From assembly GCA_009691715.1 (NCBI GenBank), contig SIAN01000010.1, positions 1-64,000 of the forward strand: a DNA stretch of 64,000 bases. The letters run 5' to 3'. The position numbers and the translations under genes were made by a program. Position 1 is the first letter of the stretch. Every line of letters begins with the position of its first letter. Below, one piece after another: positions 8,980 to 17,312 of this stretch. The stretch is from Planctomycetota bacterium (lineage in GTDB: Bacteria > Planctomycetota > B15-G4 > SIAN01). A model generated the notes under the pieces. The model was not told the DNA's origin and made no database searches. It saw only the letters and a program-made list of their open reading frames with translations.

Positions 8980-9945
8980 ATGACTCGCGTGAATCCGCAA
9001 TCCCGGCCCCGATGGCTCGCCGTGGTCGTCGCCGCCGCGTTTGCGACACCGGGCACGATCGCCCAATCAGCTGGCGACCCTGCCGCCGCGCAACAGGCGC
9101 GGCTCGAGAAGTTCCGTGCGCAGGGAGCGAAAGTGCCGCTTGCCGTGCTTCCGGCGGTGCTCAAGGCTCATGTGCGTCAGACTCCGGCCGGTGCCGACCA
9201 TGCGCTCCTCGCCGCGTTCGACATCGACAAGAAGGCGTTCGTCGCGGTCCGCACATGGATCGTCGATCGGGACGGTGAGCTCATCTGGTCGGACGTGCAG
9301 AAGGCGGGCGACGCCGAGTTCGACCGGATCCGACCGGAGGAACCGCTCGAGTGCTGCGTCGTCGTGGCGGAGCGCGTTCGCGGCATCCTCGGTCTCGATC
9401 GTCCCAAGGGCGAGCGCGATGGCCGGATGGCGAAGTATTGGGCCGCCAAGTCGAACTATCCGATGAAAGCCGAGCTCGACGCGATGGCGGTCCGCGCGGA
9501 GGCGCTGCGCAAGCTCGGGAAGGCGGCGCGCATCGCGGTCATGCCGGTTCGAGTCGTCGGCGTCGGCGACGCGCCGCAGGCCGTGTCGCTGGCCAAAGCG
9601 CTCCTCGGCAGCTGCTGGGTGAGTCCGGTCGAAACCGTGGTGCCGCTCGACGCCAAGCCGACCAGCAACCAGCAGCTCCAGCTGTGGACGCTCGCGAGGG
9701 CACTGCGAACGCACCTCGAGAAGAACCCGGTCGATGCCGACTACGCGTTGTTCGCGGAGTACGGAGTCACGGCCGATCGCAAGCGCGTCATGGCGGTGGA
9801 CTTCGTGATCTGCACGGCGAAGGGCGAGTGGGTGGTCGCCGATTACCAGAACGACCATCACGACGACTACCGGCAGGTCGCTCCGAACGGGGTCGCCGAC
9901 TGCGACGCGCTCGTCGCTCGCCGCGTGGCGCGGCTGTTGAAGTGA
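8980..9945 (+). CDS. Exported protein with two homologous repeats, TetR-controlled candidate
   Basis: 321 residues, function unknown. ATG at 8980 follows AAGGAG with good spacing; the earlier in-frame start at 8950 lies inside the operator and is rejected. Residues 1-31 form a Sec signal (RPRWLAVVVAAAFATPGTIA, then QSA). The mature protein appears to be two related ~120-residue halves. Each has a PxAVLP/IAVMP-type beta strand, then HVRQTPAGADHALLAAF versus HLEKNPVDADYALFAEY, then a strand ending DGELIWSDVQ versus KGEWVVADYQ, and a final VVAERVRGIL versus LVARRVARLL helix. The VAVMP...ALFAEY pattern is reminiscent of periplasmic LpoB/TolB-N-like folds, but this is only a resemblance. Confidence 0.72.
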   Translation: MTRVNPQSRPRWLAVVVAAAFATPGTIAQSAGDPAAAQQARLEKFRAQGAKVPLAVLPAVLKAHVRQTPAGADHALLAAFDIDKKAFVAVRTWIVDRDGELIWSDVQKAGDAEFDRIRPEEPLECCVVVAERVRGILGLDRPKGERDGRMAKYWAAKSNYPMKAELDAMAVRAEALRKLGKAARIAVMPVRVVGVGDAPQAVSLAKALLGSCWVSPVETVVPLDAKPTSNQQLQLWTLARALRTHLEKNPVDADYALFAEYGVTADRKRVMAVDFVICTAKGEWVVADYQNDHHDDYRQVAPNGVADCDALVARRVARLLK

Positions 9946-9982
9946 ACGGCTCGTGAAGTGAGCGACCGCTTCGATCCAAGGC

Positions 9983-10231
9983 TCACGGTGCGGCTTGCCG
10001 GCGAGCGGCGAGGATCGCCTGGATCAGCTCTTCCGTCGGCGGCTCGACCGGCTCACCCTTCGCGAGCCTCGTCAGCGCAACCGTCGTCTTGTAGCTCTTG
10101 AGGTAGTGGATGCAGGGCGGGCAGACGGCGAGGTGCCGCTCGAACTCGCGGCGCTGCGGGGGGGCGAGCGTCGCATCGAAGTACTCGCCGATGAAATCGG
10201 CGATCTGCCGGCAGGTCAGGAAGGGTTGCAC
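9983..10231 (-). CDS. Zinc-finger anti-sigma factor (zf-HC2 type)
   Basis: 82 residues, GTG start with GGAG five bases upstream. The core is a zinc-binding anti-sigma domain: TCRQIADFIGEYFDATL, then an H-x3-C-x2-C motif in HLAVCPPCIHYL. This is the hallmark of the ZAS/zf-HC2 family, which sequesters ECF sigma factors. There is no membrane segment after the finger, so this is a small soluble anti-sigma, possibly redox or zinc responsive. It lies immediately after, and in the same operon as, an ECF sigma factor. The sigma frame continues through most of this gene in another frame (see that entry). Confidence 0.82.
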   Translation of the reverse strand: MQPFLTCRQIADFIGEYFDATLAPPQRREFERHLAVCPPCIHYLKSYKTTVALTRLAKGEPVEPPTEELIQAILAARRQAAP

Positions 10232-10880
10232 GGCAGCTCCGTTCGCTTCTCGAGTGCAGCGCGAGGCGGCGGTCGAGCAGTGCCCGCAGCGCTTGGCGCG
10301 CGCGATGGACGCGGATCTTCACGGAATTGCGCGTGATCTCGAGCATGCGCGCGACCTCGTCGCTCGGGACTTCCTCGAGATCGCGCAGCAGCAACGCGAC
10401 CCGGTAGTTCTCGGGCAGCTGGTCGATCAGCTCGCGGATGATCGCGCGCATCTCCGACTGCGCCGAGAGCTCGATCGCGTTGTTCTCCCACGGCTCGACC
10501 GGCTCGTTGGCGTGGCCGTCGCCGTCGAAGCGCGGCAGCACATCCTCGAGCGCAATCTCCGGCCGCCGCTTCTTGCCGCGCAACTTCATCAGCGCGGCGT
10601 TCATTGCGATGCGATGGAGCCAGGTGGAAAGCCCGGCGCTGCCCTCGAACCTGGCGATCGCCCTGAACACCGAGACGAACGCGTCCTGCCGCGCCTCGTT
10701 TGCGTCCTCGTCGTTGCGCAGGATCCGCCGGATGACCGCCAGCAGCCGCGGCGACTGGTCGCGTACGAACTGCTCGAAGGCGCGCTCGTCGCCGAGGCGC
10801 AGCGCGGAGAGCAGATCAGGTTCACTTCGGGACCCGCGATCCGATTCGTTGTGGTGCGAGTACGGACCGCTGCTCGACAT
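10053..10880 (-). CDS. ECF RNA polymerase sigma factor
   Basis: ATG at 10880, preceded by GAGG, gives a 275-codon frame. Residues ~25-95 are sigma region 2 (FEQFVRDQSPRLLAVIRRIL, then ARQDAFVSVFRAIARFEG and LSTWLHRIAMNAALMKLRGK). Residues ~150-205 are region 4 (MRAIIRELIDQLPENYRVAL, then LEEVPSDEVARMLEITRNSV and KIRVHRARQALRALL). Homologues end shortly after region 4, at about position 10245. Here no stop occurs in this frame until 10053, so the frame overlaps the anti-sigma gene for 179 bp out of phase. The tail over the overlap is Arg/Pro-rich and non-homologous. Either the overlap is real or a small indel removed the normal stop. The partner anti-sigma overlaps the 3' end. Confidence 0.85.
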   Translation of the reverse strand: MSSSGPYSHHNESDRGSRSEPDLLSALRLGDERAFEQFVRDQSPRLLAVIRRILRNDEDANEARQDAFVSVFRAIARFEGSAGLSTWLHRIAMNAALMKLRGKKRRPEIALEDVLPRFDGDGHANEPVEPWENNAIELSAQSEMRAIIRELIDQLPENYRVALLLRDLEEVPSDEVARMLEITRNSVKIRVHRARQALRALLDRRLALHSRSERSCRATLPDLPADRRFHRRVLRCDARPPAAPRVRAAPRRLPALHPLPQELQDDGCADEAREG

Positions 10881-11040
10881 CGGGCGCCTCGGGCTCCGTC
10901 CCTGGAGACGCTGGGACGCCAGTTCGGCGCGAGACTTAGAGCCAGACTGCCGGCGGACATCGCGAAGCAGGTGCGATGCGGGGTGCGAGTAGCAAGCGAT
11001 GGTCATCGCGCATTCCGATGCTGATCGTGTCGCGCGTGGA

Positions 11041-11205
11041 TCACGCCGCCGCTGGCGGGGTCGGCAGGGTCGATGTCGTCCACGGACTCCGCAGTCGGAA
11101 CTCGCCGAGCATGATCGGCGTCGCGACCTTCACCATCAGCGTGAACGGCAGGAACCCGACCGCGAAGATGCCCGTTGCCACCCACACTTCGGTGCTCGAC
11201 GGGAA
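11041..11205 (-). pseudogene. NrfD/HybB-type membrane subunit, C-terminal remnant
   Basis: Reading the minus strand from the left edge of the IS66 element to a TGA at 11041-11043 gives ~54 residues: FPSSTEVWVATGIFAVGF, then PFTLMVKVATPIMLGEFR and a short tail. This matches the last transmembrane helix and C-terminus of NrfD/PsrC/HybB-like quinone-reactive membrane subunits of oxidoreductases (the FPS-x-E-x-x-V-x-x-G-x-F-A-x-G-F pattern is characteristic). The rest of the gene is not found on the far side of the IS element. The fragment is therefore a stump left by insertion plus later deletion. Identification rests on pattern recognition of a single helix and should be confirmed by search. 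Confidence 0.6.
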
Positions 11206-12549
11206 GTAACTGGTGAGTGCTCGCCGAACCGCTTCGCTCACGCAGATCGCACACTCGTCAACTGAGGTCGGTGTTCCGGCAGTGTGACGTGTCGCCGCAC
11301 AAGATCGATGAAGGACATTCCGAAGTGCGCGAGCGACTGGATGCAGCTTGCGTTGGCGCCGTGGACACGCGCTTCGGTCCGCGAGCGACTTCCGCCGCTC
11401 ACCTTTCTGACCAGCACCAGGCGCCGAATCACCCGTTCGCCCCGGTGGAACGCGCTGCGCGAGTTCGTCGGATCGACCCCGGGTCGCCGCAGGAATGTGA
11501 GCAGTTCCCTCCGGCATCGCGCGCCCCGCTATTGCACGTGCTTTACCTCCTGGCAGCGGGTGCGCCCAGCACGTCTGCCGCTCGTGAGGCAGGCTGAAGT
11601 ACCCGGGATACTCGTCGACGACGAGCACGCTGCCGACGTCCTTGCCAAGGACCGCTTGTGGCACCTTCGCGCTGCGCGTCGGCTCCATCAGGAAGACGAC
11701 CACTTCCTGGGTCGCGAAGCCCCACGCCCAGCCGTTCCGGCCACTCACCGGCCAGGTCGTCTCGTCCGCGTGCTTCACCTTTGCCGCCTTGACCACCTCG
11801 AGCAGTGCGTCGCACGCCGGCTTGAGCCACTCCCCGACTCGCTGCACCAGCGACGCAAGCGTGCTGCGCGACACCTCGACATTGAAGAGCCCATGCAGCA
11901 GTCCGCTCACCTTGGTGAAGGGCAGGCCAAAGCCGCTCTTCAGCTCCGACGCCAGCGACAGCAGCCGGATCCCCAAATGGCCGCGTGGCGGCTCGTCCTG
12001 CGCTCGCGGCGCTCGCACGGTCTTCTTGCAGTGCGGGCAGTAGCCACGCTCGTGACGGAAGTTCGTGACGGTCGCGGGAGTTGGCGCCGGAAGGTCGACG
12101 ACCACGTGGTCCTGCCAATCCAGCCATGCCGAAAGCTCGCCACCGCAGTCTGGGCACGCCTAAAGCGGCAGATGCACCACTGTCGGCTCGACCGCCGGCA
12201 TCGACCACGACGTCCCAGGATGCCCCTCCGGCCGACCTCGCCGCTTGGGAATTGCGGGTGGCAAAGCAGCCGGCGGCGTCAGCGGAGGTCCACTCGGCCC
12301 CGACCCGCCCGCCGGCTCCAGGATCTCGATCCGCGCTTGCTGCCGCGCAGCCAACGCCAGCAGGTCCGCGACCTGCGCCTGCAGTCGCGTGACCTCTGCC
12401 CGCAGAGCACAAATCACCTGACGCGAAGAAGGAAGGAACGCGCCCCTCGCGCGGACCGCCACGGTGGCTCGCACTGCCACCCGCTATCCCCTCGATCGGC
12501 GGATCGAGTGGATTCATGCACTGCCGCTCGGCGAGCACTTACCAGTTAC
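11206..12549 (-). mobile_element. IS66-family insertion sequence, decayed, both ends present
   Basis: A 1344-bp element bounded by ~25-bp imperfect inverted repeats. The left end (11206-11230) begins GTAACTGGTGAGTGCTCGCC. The right end (12525-12549, read on the minus strand) begins GTAACTGGTAAGTGCTCGCC. About 22 of 25 positions match. IS66-family ends typically begin GTAA. One transposase gene fills the element, so it resembles the single-ORF branch of IS66 rather than the tnpABC type. The 8 bp flanking each side (GACGGGAA left, TCGAAGAT right) are not a target duplication. This suggests that one flank was rearranged after insertion. The left flank is the NrfD-like stump. Confidence 0.82.
11238..12480 (-). 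pseudogene. IS66 transposase, inactivated by nonsense codon and deletion/frameshift
   Basis: Three pieces of one transposase in 5'-3' order. (1) From GTG 12480: an N-terminal coiled coil (LRAEVTRLQAQVADLLALAA) and a basic RRGRPEGHPG segment, closed by an in-frame TAG at 12160-12162. (2) In the same frame: a zinc finger ACPDCGGELSAW and YCPHCKKTV, the first acidic motif KHADETTWPVSGRNGWAWGF, and VVDEYPGY, up to RQTCWAH (~11585). (3) In another frame from ~11500: LLTFLRRPGVDPTN, then GERVIRRLVLVRKVSGGSRS to a stop at 11238. Around 65 residues between CWAH and LLTFL are missing. The protein cannot be active. Confidence 0.85.
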
Positions 12550-12789
12550 TCGAAGATCCAGCGTTCTCGGGGATCACGTTCACCTGCCAGGTCGCGGCGG
12601 AGGCTGCCAACGGGCCCGCCCCTCGTCGCGCCGACACGCGCGCCCGCGTCGCGGTATCACTCGGGCGCGATTGCTTCGACCGGCCACCGTGAAGTTTTTT
12701 CCGTTCCCGGCCGATACTGCGAGGGCGGTTGCCGCCGGGATTCCCGGGTCGCGCGATCGCGCCGTGCCCCGAGTAAGGAAGCCGACCCG

Positions 12790-15738
12790 ATGAGTTCCCT
12801 CACTTCACCGTCGACGTCCGCCCGTCTCGCGCAGTTGAACGCCGCCGGCCAGTCGGTCTGGCTCGACTTCATCCAGCGCAGCATGCTGCAGGACGGTTCG
12901 CTCGCGCGAATGATCGCGAGCGATGGGCTGCGCGGCATGACCAGCAATCCGGCGATCTTCGAGAAGGCGATCGCCGGCTCGAAGGACTACGTGAAGGACC
13001 TCGCCGCGGCCGGCGCCGAGTGCGCGCGCAATCCGAAGTCGGTATTCGAGCGGCTCGCGATCGCCGACATCCAGTCGGCGTGCGACCTGATGAAGCCGGT
13101 CTACGAGTCGACCCGGTGTCAGGACGGCTACGTCAGTTTCGAAGTGTCGCCCGATCTCGCGTTCGACCGCGCGGGCACGCTTGACGAAGCGCGCCGGCTC
13201 TGGAAATCCGTCAACCGGCCGAACCTGATGATCAAGGTGCCGGCGACGCCGCCCTGCATCACTGCGGTGCGCGACCTGTTGGCGGATGGCATCAACGTCA
13301 ACATCACCCTGCTCTTCAGCGTCGACTCCTACGAGGCGGTCGCCAACGCGTGGCTCACCGGTCTCGAGCAGTGGGCGGCGAAGGGCGGCGATGTCGGTCG
13401 CGTCGCTTCGGTCGCGAGCTTCTTCATCAGCCGCATCGATTCGCTCATCGACGGCAAGCTCGAAGCGATCAGCAAGGCGGCGACGACGCCGGCGACGAAG
13501 GCGCGCGCCGACGCGTTGCTGGGCAAGGTGGCGATCGCCAATGCGAAGCTCGCGTACCAGCACTACCTCGAGCTGAAGGACGGCGCGCGCTGGGCGGCGC
13601 TGGCGGCGAAGGGCGCGCAGCCACAGCGGCTGTTGTGGGCCTCGACCAGCACCAAGAACCCGAGCTACCGCGACGTCGTCTACGTCGAGGAGCTGATCGG
13701 GCCGGAGACGGTCGAGACCATCCCGCCGGCCACCTACGACGCGTTCAAGGACCACGGCGTGGTGAAGCAGACGCTCACCGGCGACCTCGACGGCGCGAAG
13801 AAGACTCTTGCCGAGCTCGCGGGTGTCGGGATCTCGCTGAAGAGCGCGACCGACCAGTTGCTGGCGGACGGCGTGAAGATCTTCAAGGACGCCTTCGACA
13901 AGCTGCTCGGCGCCGTCGCGAAGCACGGCGGCACGCCGGTCGAGCCTTGCGATGCCGCGCCGAACAGCAACAGCAAGGGCAGCATTGGCAACAGTGGCAG
14001 CGGAAGCAGCAACAGCAGCGCCGCGCGCGTGACGGTGCGTCTGCCGGCCGCGGTCGAGGCCGAGTTCACCAAGCTCCTCGCCGATTGGACCAGCGGCGGC
14101 AAGGTCGCGCGCCTGTGGGCTTCCGACGCAAAGCTCTGGAGCGGCGGCGACGAAGCCAGCTGGACCGGTTGGCTGACGATCGTCGACGAGCAGAGGAAGC
14201 AGCTCGCGAAGTTCGCCGAACTGGCGAAGGATGTGAAGGAAGCGGGCTTCACCCACTTCTGCCTGCTCGGCATGGGCGGTTCGAGCCTCTGCCCCGAGGT
14301 GTGGGCCGAGACGTTCGGGAAGCTGCCGGAAATGCCGCAGCTGGTAGTGCTCGACTCGACCGATCCGGCGCAGTTGCACGCGTTGGAGCGGCGCATCAAC
14401 CTGACGCGCACGCTCTTCTGCGTGTCGAGCAAGTCGGGCAGCACGCTCGAACCGAACATCTTCAAGGCGTGGTTCTTCGAGCGGGTGAAGCAGGTCGTCG
14501 GCGCGAAGGAGGCGGGACGCCGCTTCATCGCCGTGACCGACCCCGGCTCGAACATGGAAAAGGTGGCGCAGGCCGATGGCTTCCGCCGGATCTACTACGG
14601 CGTGAAGAGCGTCGGCGGCCGCTACTCGGCGCTCTCCGACTTCGGCCTCGTGCCGGCGGCGGCGATGGGACTCGATGTCGCGAAGCTGCTTGATCGCGCG
14701 GCGGCGATGAAGCAGGCGTGCATGGCGCCGTCGATCCGTGACAACCCGGGCGTGCATCTCGGGCTCGTGCTCGGCGCGGCCGCGAAGCTCGGTCGCGACA
14801 AGCTGACCGTGGTCACTTCGCAGGGCATCGCCGACTTCGGTGCTTGGATCGAGCAGCTGGTCGCCGAGTCGACCGGCAAGAACGGCAAGGGACTGATCCC
14901 GGTCGATCGCGAATGCCTCGGCGGGCCGGAGAAGTACGGCAACGACCGCGTCTTCGTCAGCTGGGAGCTGCCGGGCCAGGTCGATCCGCGCACCAGCGAG
15001 TCGCTGACGCAGCTCGCGGCGGCGGGCCACCCGGTCGTCCGTGTTTCGCTCGCCGACCGCTACGACCTCGCTGGCGAGATGTTCGTGCTCGAGATCGCGA
15101 CCGCGGTCGCGGGTGCCGTGCTCGGCATCCATCCGTTCGACCAGCCCGACGTCGAGGCGAGCAAGATCGCCACCAAGAAGATCACGTCCGCCTACGAGCA
15201 GACCGGCGCGCTGCCGACCGAGTCGCCGTTCTGGAGCGGCGAGGGTGTGAAGCTCTACGCCGATCCGCGCAACGCCGCCGAGCTGACCAAGGCCGCCGGC
15301 TCCGGCGCGACGCTCGCGAAGGTGCTGCGCGCCCACTTCGCGCGCATCCAGCCAGGCGACTACGCCGGCTTCCTCGCCTACGTCGACATGACCGCAACCC
15401 ACGAATCGCTGCTGCAGAAGCTGCGCCACGAGGTGCGCGCTACGAAGCGCGTCGCCACCGTGCTCGGCTTCGGTCCGCGCTTCCTCCACTCGACCGGCCA
15501 GGCCTACAAAGGCGGGCCGAGCTCGGGTGTCTTCCTGCAGTTCACCTGCGACGACGCGCGCGACGCCCAAGTGCCGGGCGCGAAGTACACCTTCGGGGTG
15601 GTGAAGGCAGCGCAGGCGCGCGGGGACTTCGAGGTTCTCGCCCAACGCGGCCGTCGCGCGCTGCGCATCCATCTCGGCAGCGATGTCGCGGCCGGACTGA
15701 AGACGGTCGCGGACAGCGTCACGGAGGCCTTGGCGTGA
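12790..15738 (+). CDS. tal-pgi: Bifunctional transaldolase / glucose-6-phosphate isomerase
   Basis: 982 residues fusing two sugar-phosphate enzymes. Residues ~10-385 are transaldolase: [10 protein letters not shown] near the start, the Schiff-base lysine in [10 protein letters not shown] (about K149), and [17 protein letters not shown] low-complexity Ser/Gly/Asn linker (~395-418) separates it from glucose-6-phosphate isomerase (~420-975), with [13 protein letters not shown] and [13 protein letters not shown]. Such tal-pgi fusions are known in several bacteria. It interconverts fructose-6-P with glucose-6-P and exchanges dihydroxyacetone units in the pentose phosphate pathway. ATG 12790 follows AAGGA; the ORF is open far upstream only because of base composition. 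The stop overlaps the zwf start, GTGA. Confidence 0.94.
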   Translation: MSSLTSPSTSARLAQLNAAGQSVWLDFIQRSMLQDGSLARMIASDGLRGMTSNPAIFEKAIAGSKDYVKDLAAAGAECARNPKSVFERLAIADIQSACDLMKPVYESTRCQDGYVSFEVSPDLAFDRAGTLDEARRLWKSVNRPNLMIKVPATPPCITAVRDLLADGINVNITLLFSVDSYEAVANAWLTGLEQWAAKGGDVGRVASVASFFISRIDSLIDGKLEAISKAATTPATKARADALLGKVAIANAKLAYQHYLELKDGARWAALAAKGAQPQRLLWASTSTKNPSYRDVVYVEELIGPETVETIPPATYDAFKDHGVVKQTLTGDLDGAKKTLAELAGVGISLKSATDQLLADGVKIFKDAFDKLLGAVAKHGGTPVEPCDAAPNSNSKGSIGNSGSGSSNSSAARVTVRLPAAVEAEFTKLLADWTSGGKVARLWASDAKLWSGGDEASWTGWLTIVDEQRKQLAKFAELAKDVKEAGFTHFCLLGMGGSSLCPEVWAETFGKLPEMPQLVVLDSTDPAQLHALERRINLTRTLFCVSSKSGSTLEPNIFKAWFFERVKQVVGAKEAGRRFIAVTDPGSNMEKVAQADGFRRIYYGVKSVGGRYSALSDFGLVPAAAMGLDVAKLLDRAAAMKQACMAPSIRDNPGVHLGLVLGAAAKLGRDKLTVVTSQGIADFGAWIEQLVAESTGKNGKGLIPVDRECLGGPEKYGNDRVFVSWELPGQVDPRTSESLTQLAAAGHPVVRVSLADRYDLAGEMFVLEIATAVAGAVLGIHPFDQPDVEASKIATKKITSAYEQTGALPTESPFWSGEGVKLYADPRNAAELTKAAGSGATLAKVLRAHFARIQPGDYAGFLAYVDMTATHESLLQKLRHEVRATKRVATVLGFGPRFLHSTGQAYKGGPSSGVFLQFTCDDARDAQVPGAKYTFGVVKAAQARGDFEVLAQRGRRALRIHLGSDVAAGLKTVADSVTEALA

Positions 15739-17294
15739 ACGAGTCGCTGCAGACCGATCCGGGGAAGAGCACGATGAACGCGGTCGAGCCGCTGTCGTCG
15801 GGGAAGCCGGTCGGGCCGTGCGCGCTGGTGATCTTCGGCGCCGGCGGCGATCTCACGAAGCGCAAGCTCATCCCCGCGCTCTACAACCTCGTTCGCGAAG
15901 GGCTCCTGTCGGACGACTTCGCGGTGATCGGCTTCGCGCGCCAGGCGATCGGCGACGACGGCTACCGCGCAAAGCTCGAAGCCGACATGCGCGAGTTCGC
16001 GACCAGCGAGCTCACTCCGGCGCAGTGGGGCTGGTTGAAGGAGCGCGTCTACTACTGCCAGGCCGACTTCGGCGAGGCCGACGCGTTCCAGAAGCTCGCT
16101 GCTGTGCTGGCGCGCGTCGAGAAGGAACGCAGCACGCGCGGCAACGCGCTGTTCTACATGGCGACCGCGCCGGAATTCTTCGGCGAGGTGATCGGCAAGC
16201 TCTCCGCGGCCGGCCTGACGCAAGAGACCGACGGCCGCTGGCGGCGGGTGATCGTGGAGAAGCCGTTCGGCCGCGACTACGAGTCGGCGCGCCTGTTGAA
16301 CGCGGAGCTGCGCCGGTTGCTCGACGAGCGGCAGATCTACCGCATCGATCACTACCTCGGCAAAGAGACCGTCCAGAACCTGATGGTGTTCCGGTTCGCC
16401 AACGGGATCTTCGAGCCGATCTGGAATCGCCGCTACGTCGACCACGTGCAGATCACGGTGGCCGAGACCGTCGGTGTCGAGACGCGCGGTGACTACTACG
16501 ACAAGAGCGGCGCGCTGCGCGACATGGTCCCGAACCACATCTTCCAGCTGATCTCGCTGGTGGCGATGGAACCGCCGATCAGCTTCGAGGCCGACGCCGT
16601 GCGCGACGAGCAGACCAAGGTGCTGCGCGCGATGCAGCCGATGTCGCCGGAGGAGGTGCTGCACCGCACCGTTCGCGGCCAGTACGGCGACGGCCAGTCC
16701 GGCGCGAAGAAAGTCGTCGCCTACCGCTCGACGCCGAAGGTGCGCCCCGACTCGCGCACCGAGACCTACGTCGCGATGAAGTTGAACATCGACAACTGGC
16801 GCTGGACCGGCGTGCCGTTCTACCTGCGCGTCGGCAAGGCGATGGCGAAGCGCTACACCGAAATCGCCATCACGTTCAAGCGGCCACCGTTCACGCTCTT
16901 CCGCGACACGCCAGTCGACAAGCTCACGCCGAACCAGCTCATCATCAAGGTGCAGCCGAACGAGGGCATCTCGCTGGTCTTCGGTGCGAAGATGCCCGGT
17001 GCGACCGTGCGCCTCGGCGGCGTGCAGATGGACTTCAAGTACGCCGACCACTTCGGCACGACGCCGTCGACCGGCTACGAGCGGTTGCTCTACGACGCGA
17101 TGGCCGGCGATGCGACGCTGTTCCAGCGCGCCGACATGGTCGAGGCGGCGTGGAAAGTGGTGGCGCCGATGCTCGACGTCTGGCAGTCGCTGCCGCCGCG
17201 CAGCTTCCCGAACTACGCCGCCGGCAGCGCGGGACCCAAGGAGGCCGACGAACTGCTGTCGAAGGACAACCGCAGCTGGCGCCCTGTCGACTGA
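15735..17294 (+). CDS. zwf: Glucose-6-phosphate 1-dehydrogenase
   Basis: 519 residues; oxidises glucose-6-P to 6-phosphogluconolactone with NAD(P)+. The N-terminal Rossmann motif is [17 protein letters not shown] (most homologues have GASGDL). The substrate and catalytic motif [14 protein letters not shown] lies near residue 200, and [12 protein letters not shown] precedes it. The C-terminal alpha+beta domain is complete. The GTG at 15735 overlaps the tal-pgi stop by 4 bp (GTGA) and has GGAGG upstream, implying translational coupling; ATG at 15774 is an alternative start. With the upstream fusion it forms a two-gene oxidative/non-oxidative pentose phosphate operon. It is convergent with the cytochrome c peroxidase gene. 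Confidence 0.95.
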   Translation: MNESLQTDPGKSTMNAVEPLSSGKPVGPCALVIFGAGGDLTKRKLIPALYNLVREGLLSDDFAVIGFARQAIGDDGYRAKLEADMREFATSELTPAQWGWLKERVYYCQADFGEADAFQKLAAVLARVEKERSTRGNALFYMATAPEFFGEVIGKLSAAGLTQETDGRWRRVIVEKPFGRDYESARLLNAELRRLLDERQIYRIDHYLGKETVQNLMVFRFANGIFEPIWNRRYVDHVQITVAETVGVETRGDYYDKSGALRDMVPNHIFQLISLVAMEPPISFEADAVRDEQTKVLRAMQPMSPEEVLHRTVRGQYGDGQSGAKKVVAYRSTPKVRPDSRTETYVAMKLNIDNWRWTGVPFYLRVGKAMAKRYTEIAITFKRPPFTLFRDTPVDKLTPNQLIIKVQPNEGISLVFGAKMPGATVRLGGVQMDFKYADHFGTTPSTGYERLLYDAMAGDATLFQRADMVEAAWKVVAPMLDVWQSLPPRSFPNYAAGSAGPKEADELLSKDNRSWRPVD

Positions 17295-17312
17295 CCCGAA
17301 CAAAACCGCCGG

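Noticed and set aside
11206..12549. 8-bp target-site duplication around the IS66 element
   Set aside because: Flanks GACGGGAA and TCGAAGAT do not match, and shifting the boundary by one base does not help.
12805..17303. Minus-strand frames of 955 and 599 codons opposite tal-pgi and zwf
   Set aside because: Antisense shadows; the plus-strand products carry complete catalytic motifs.
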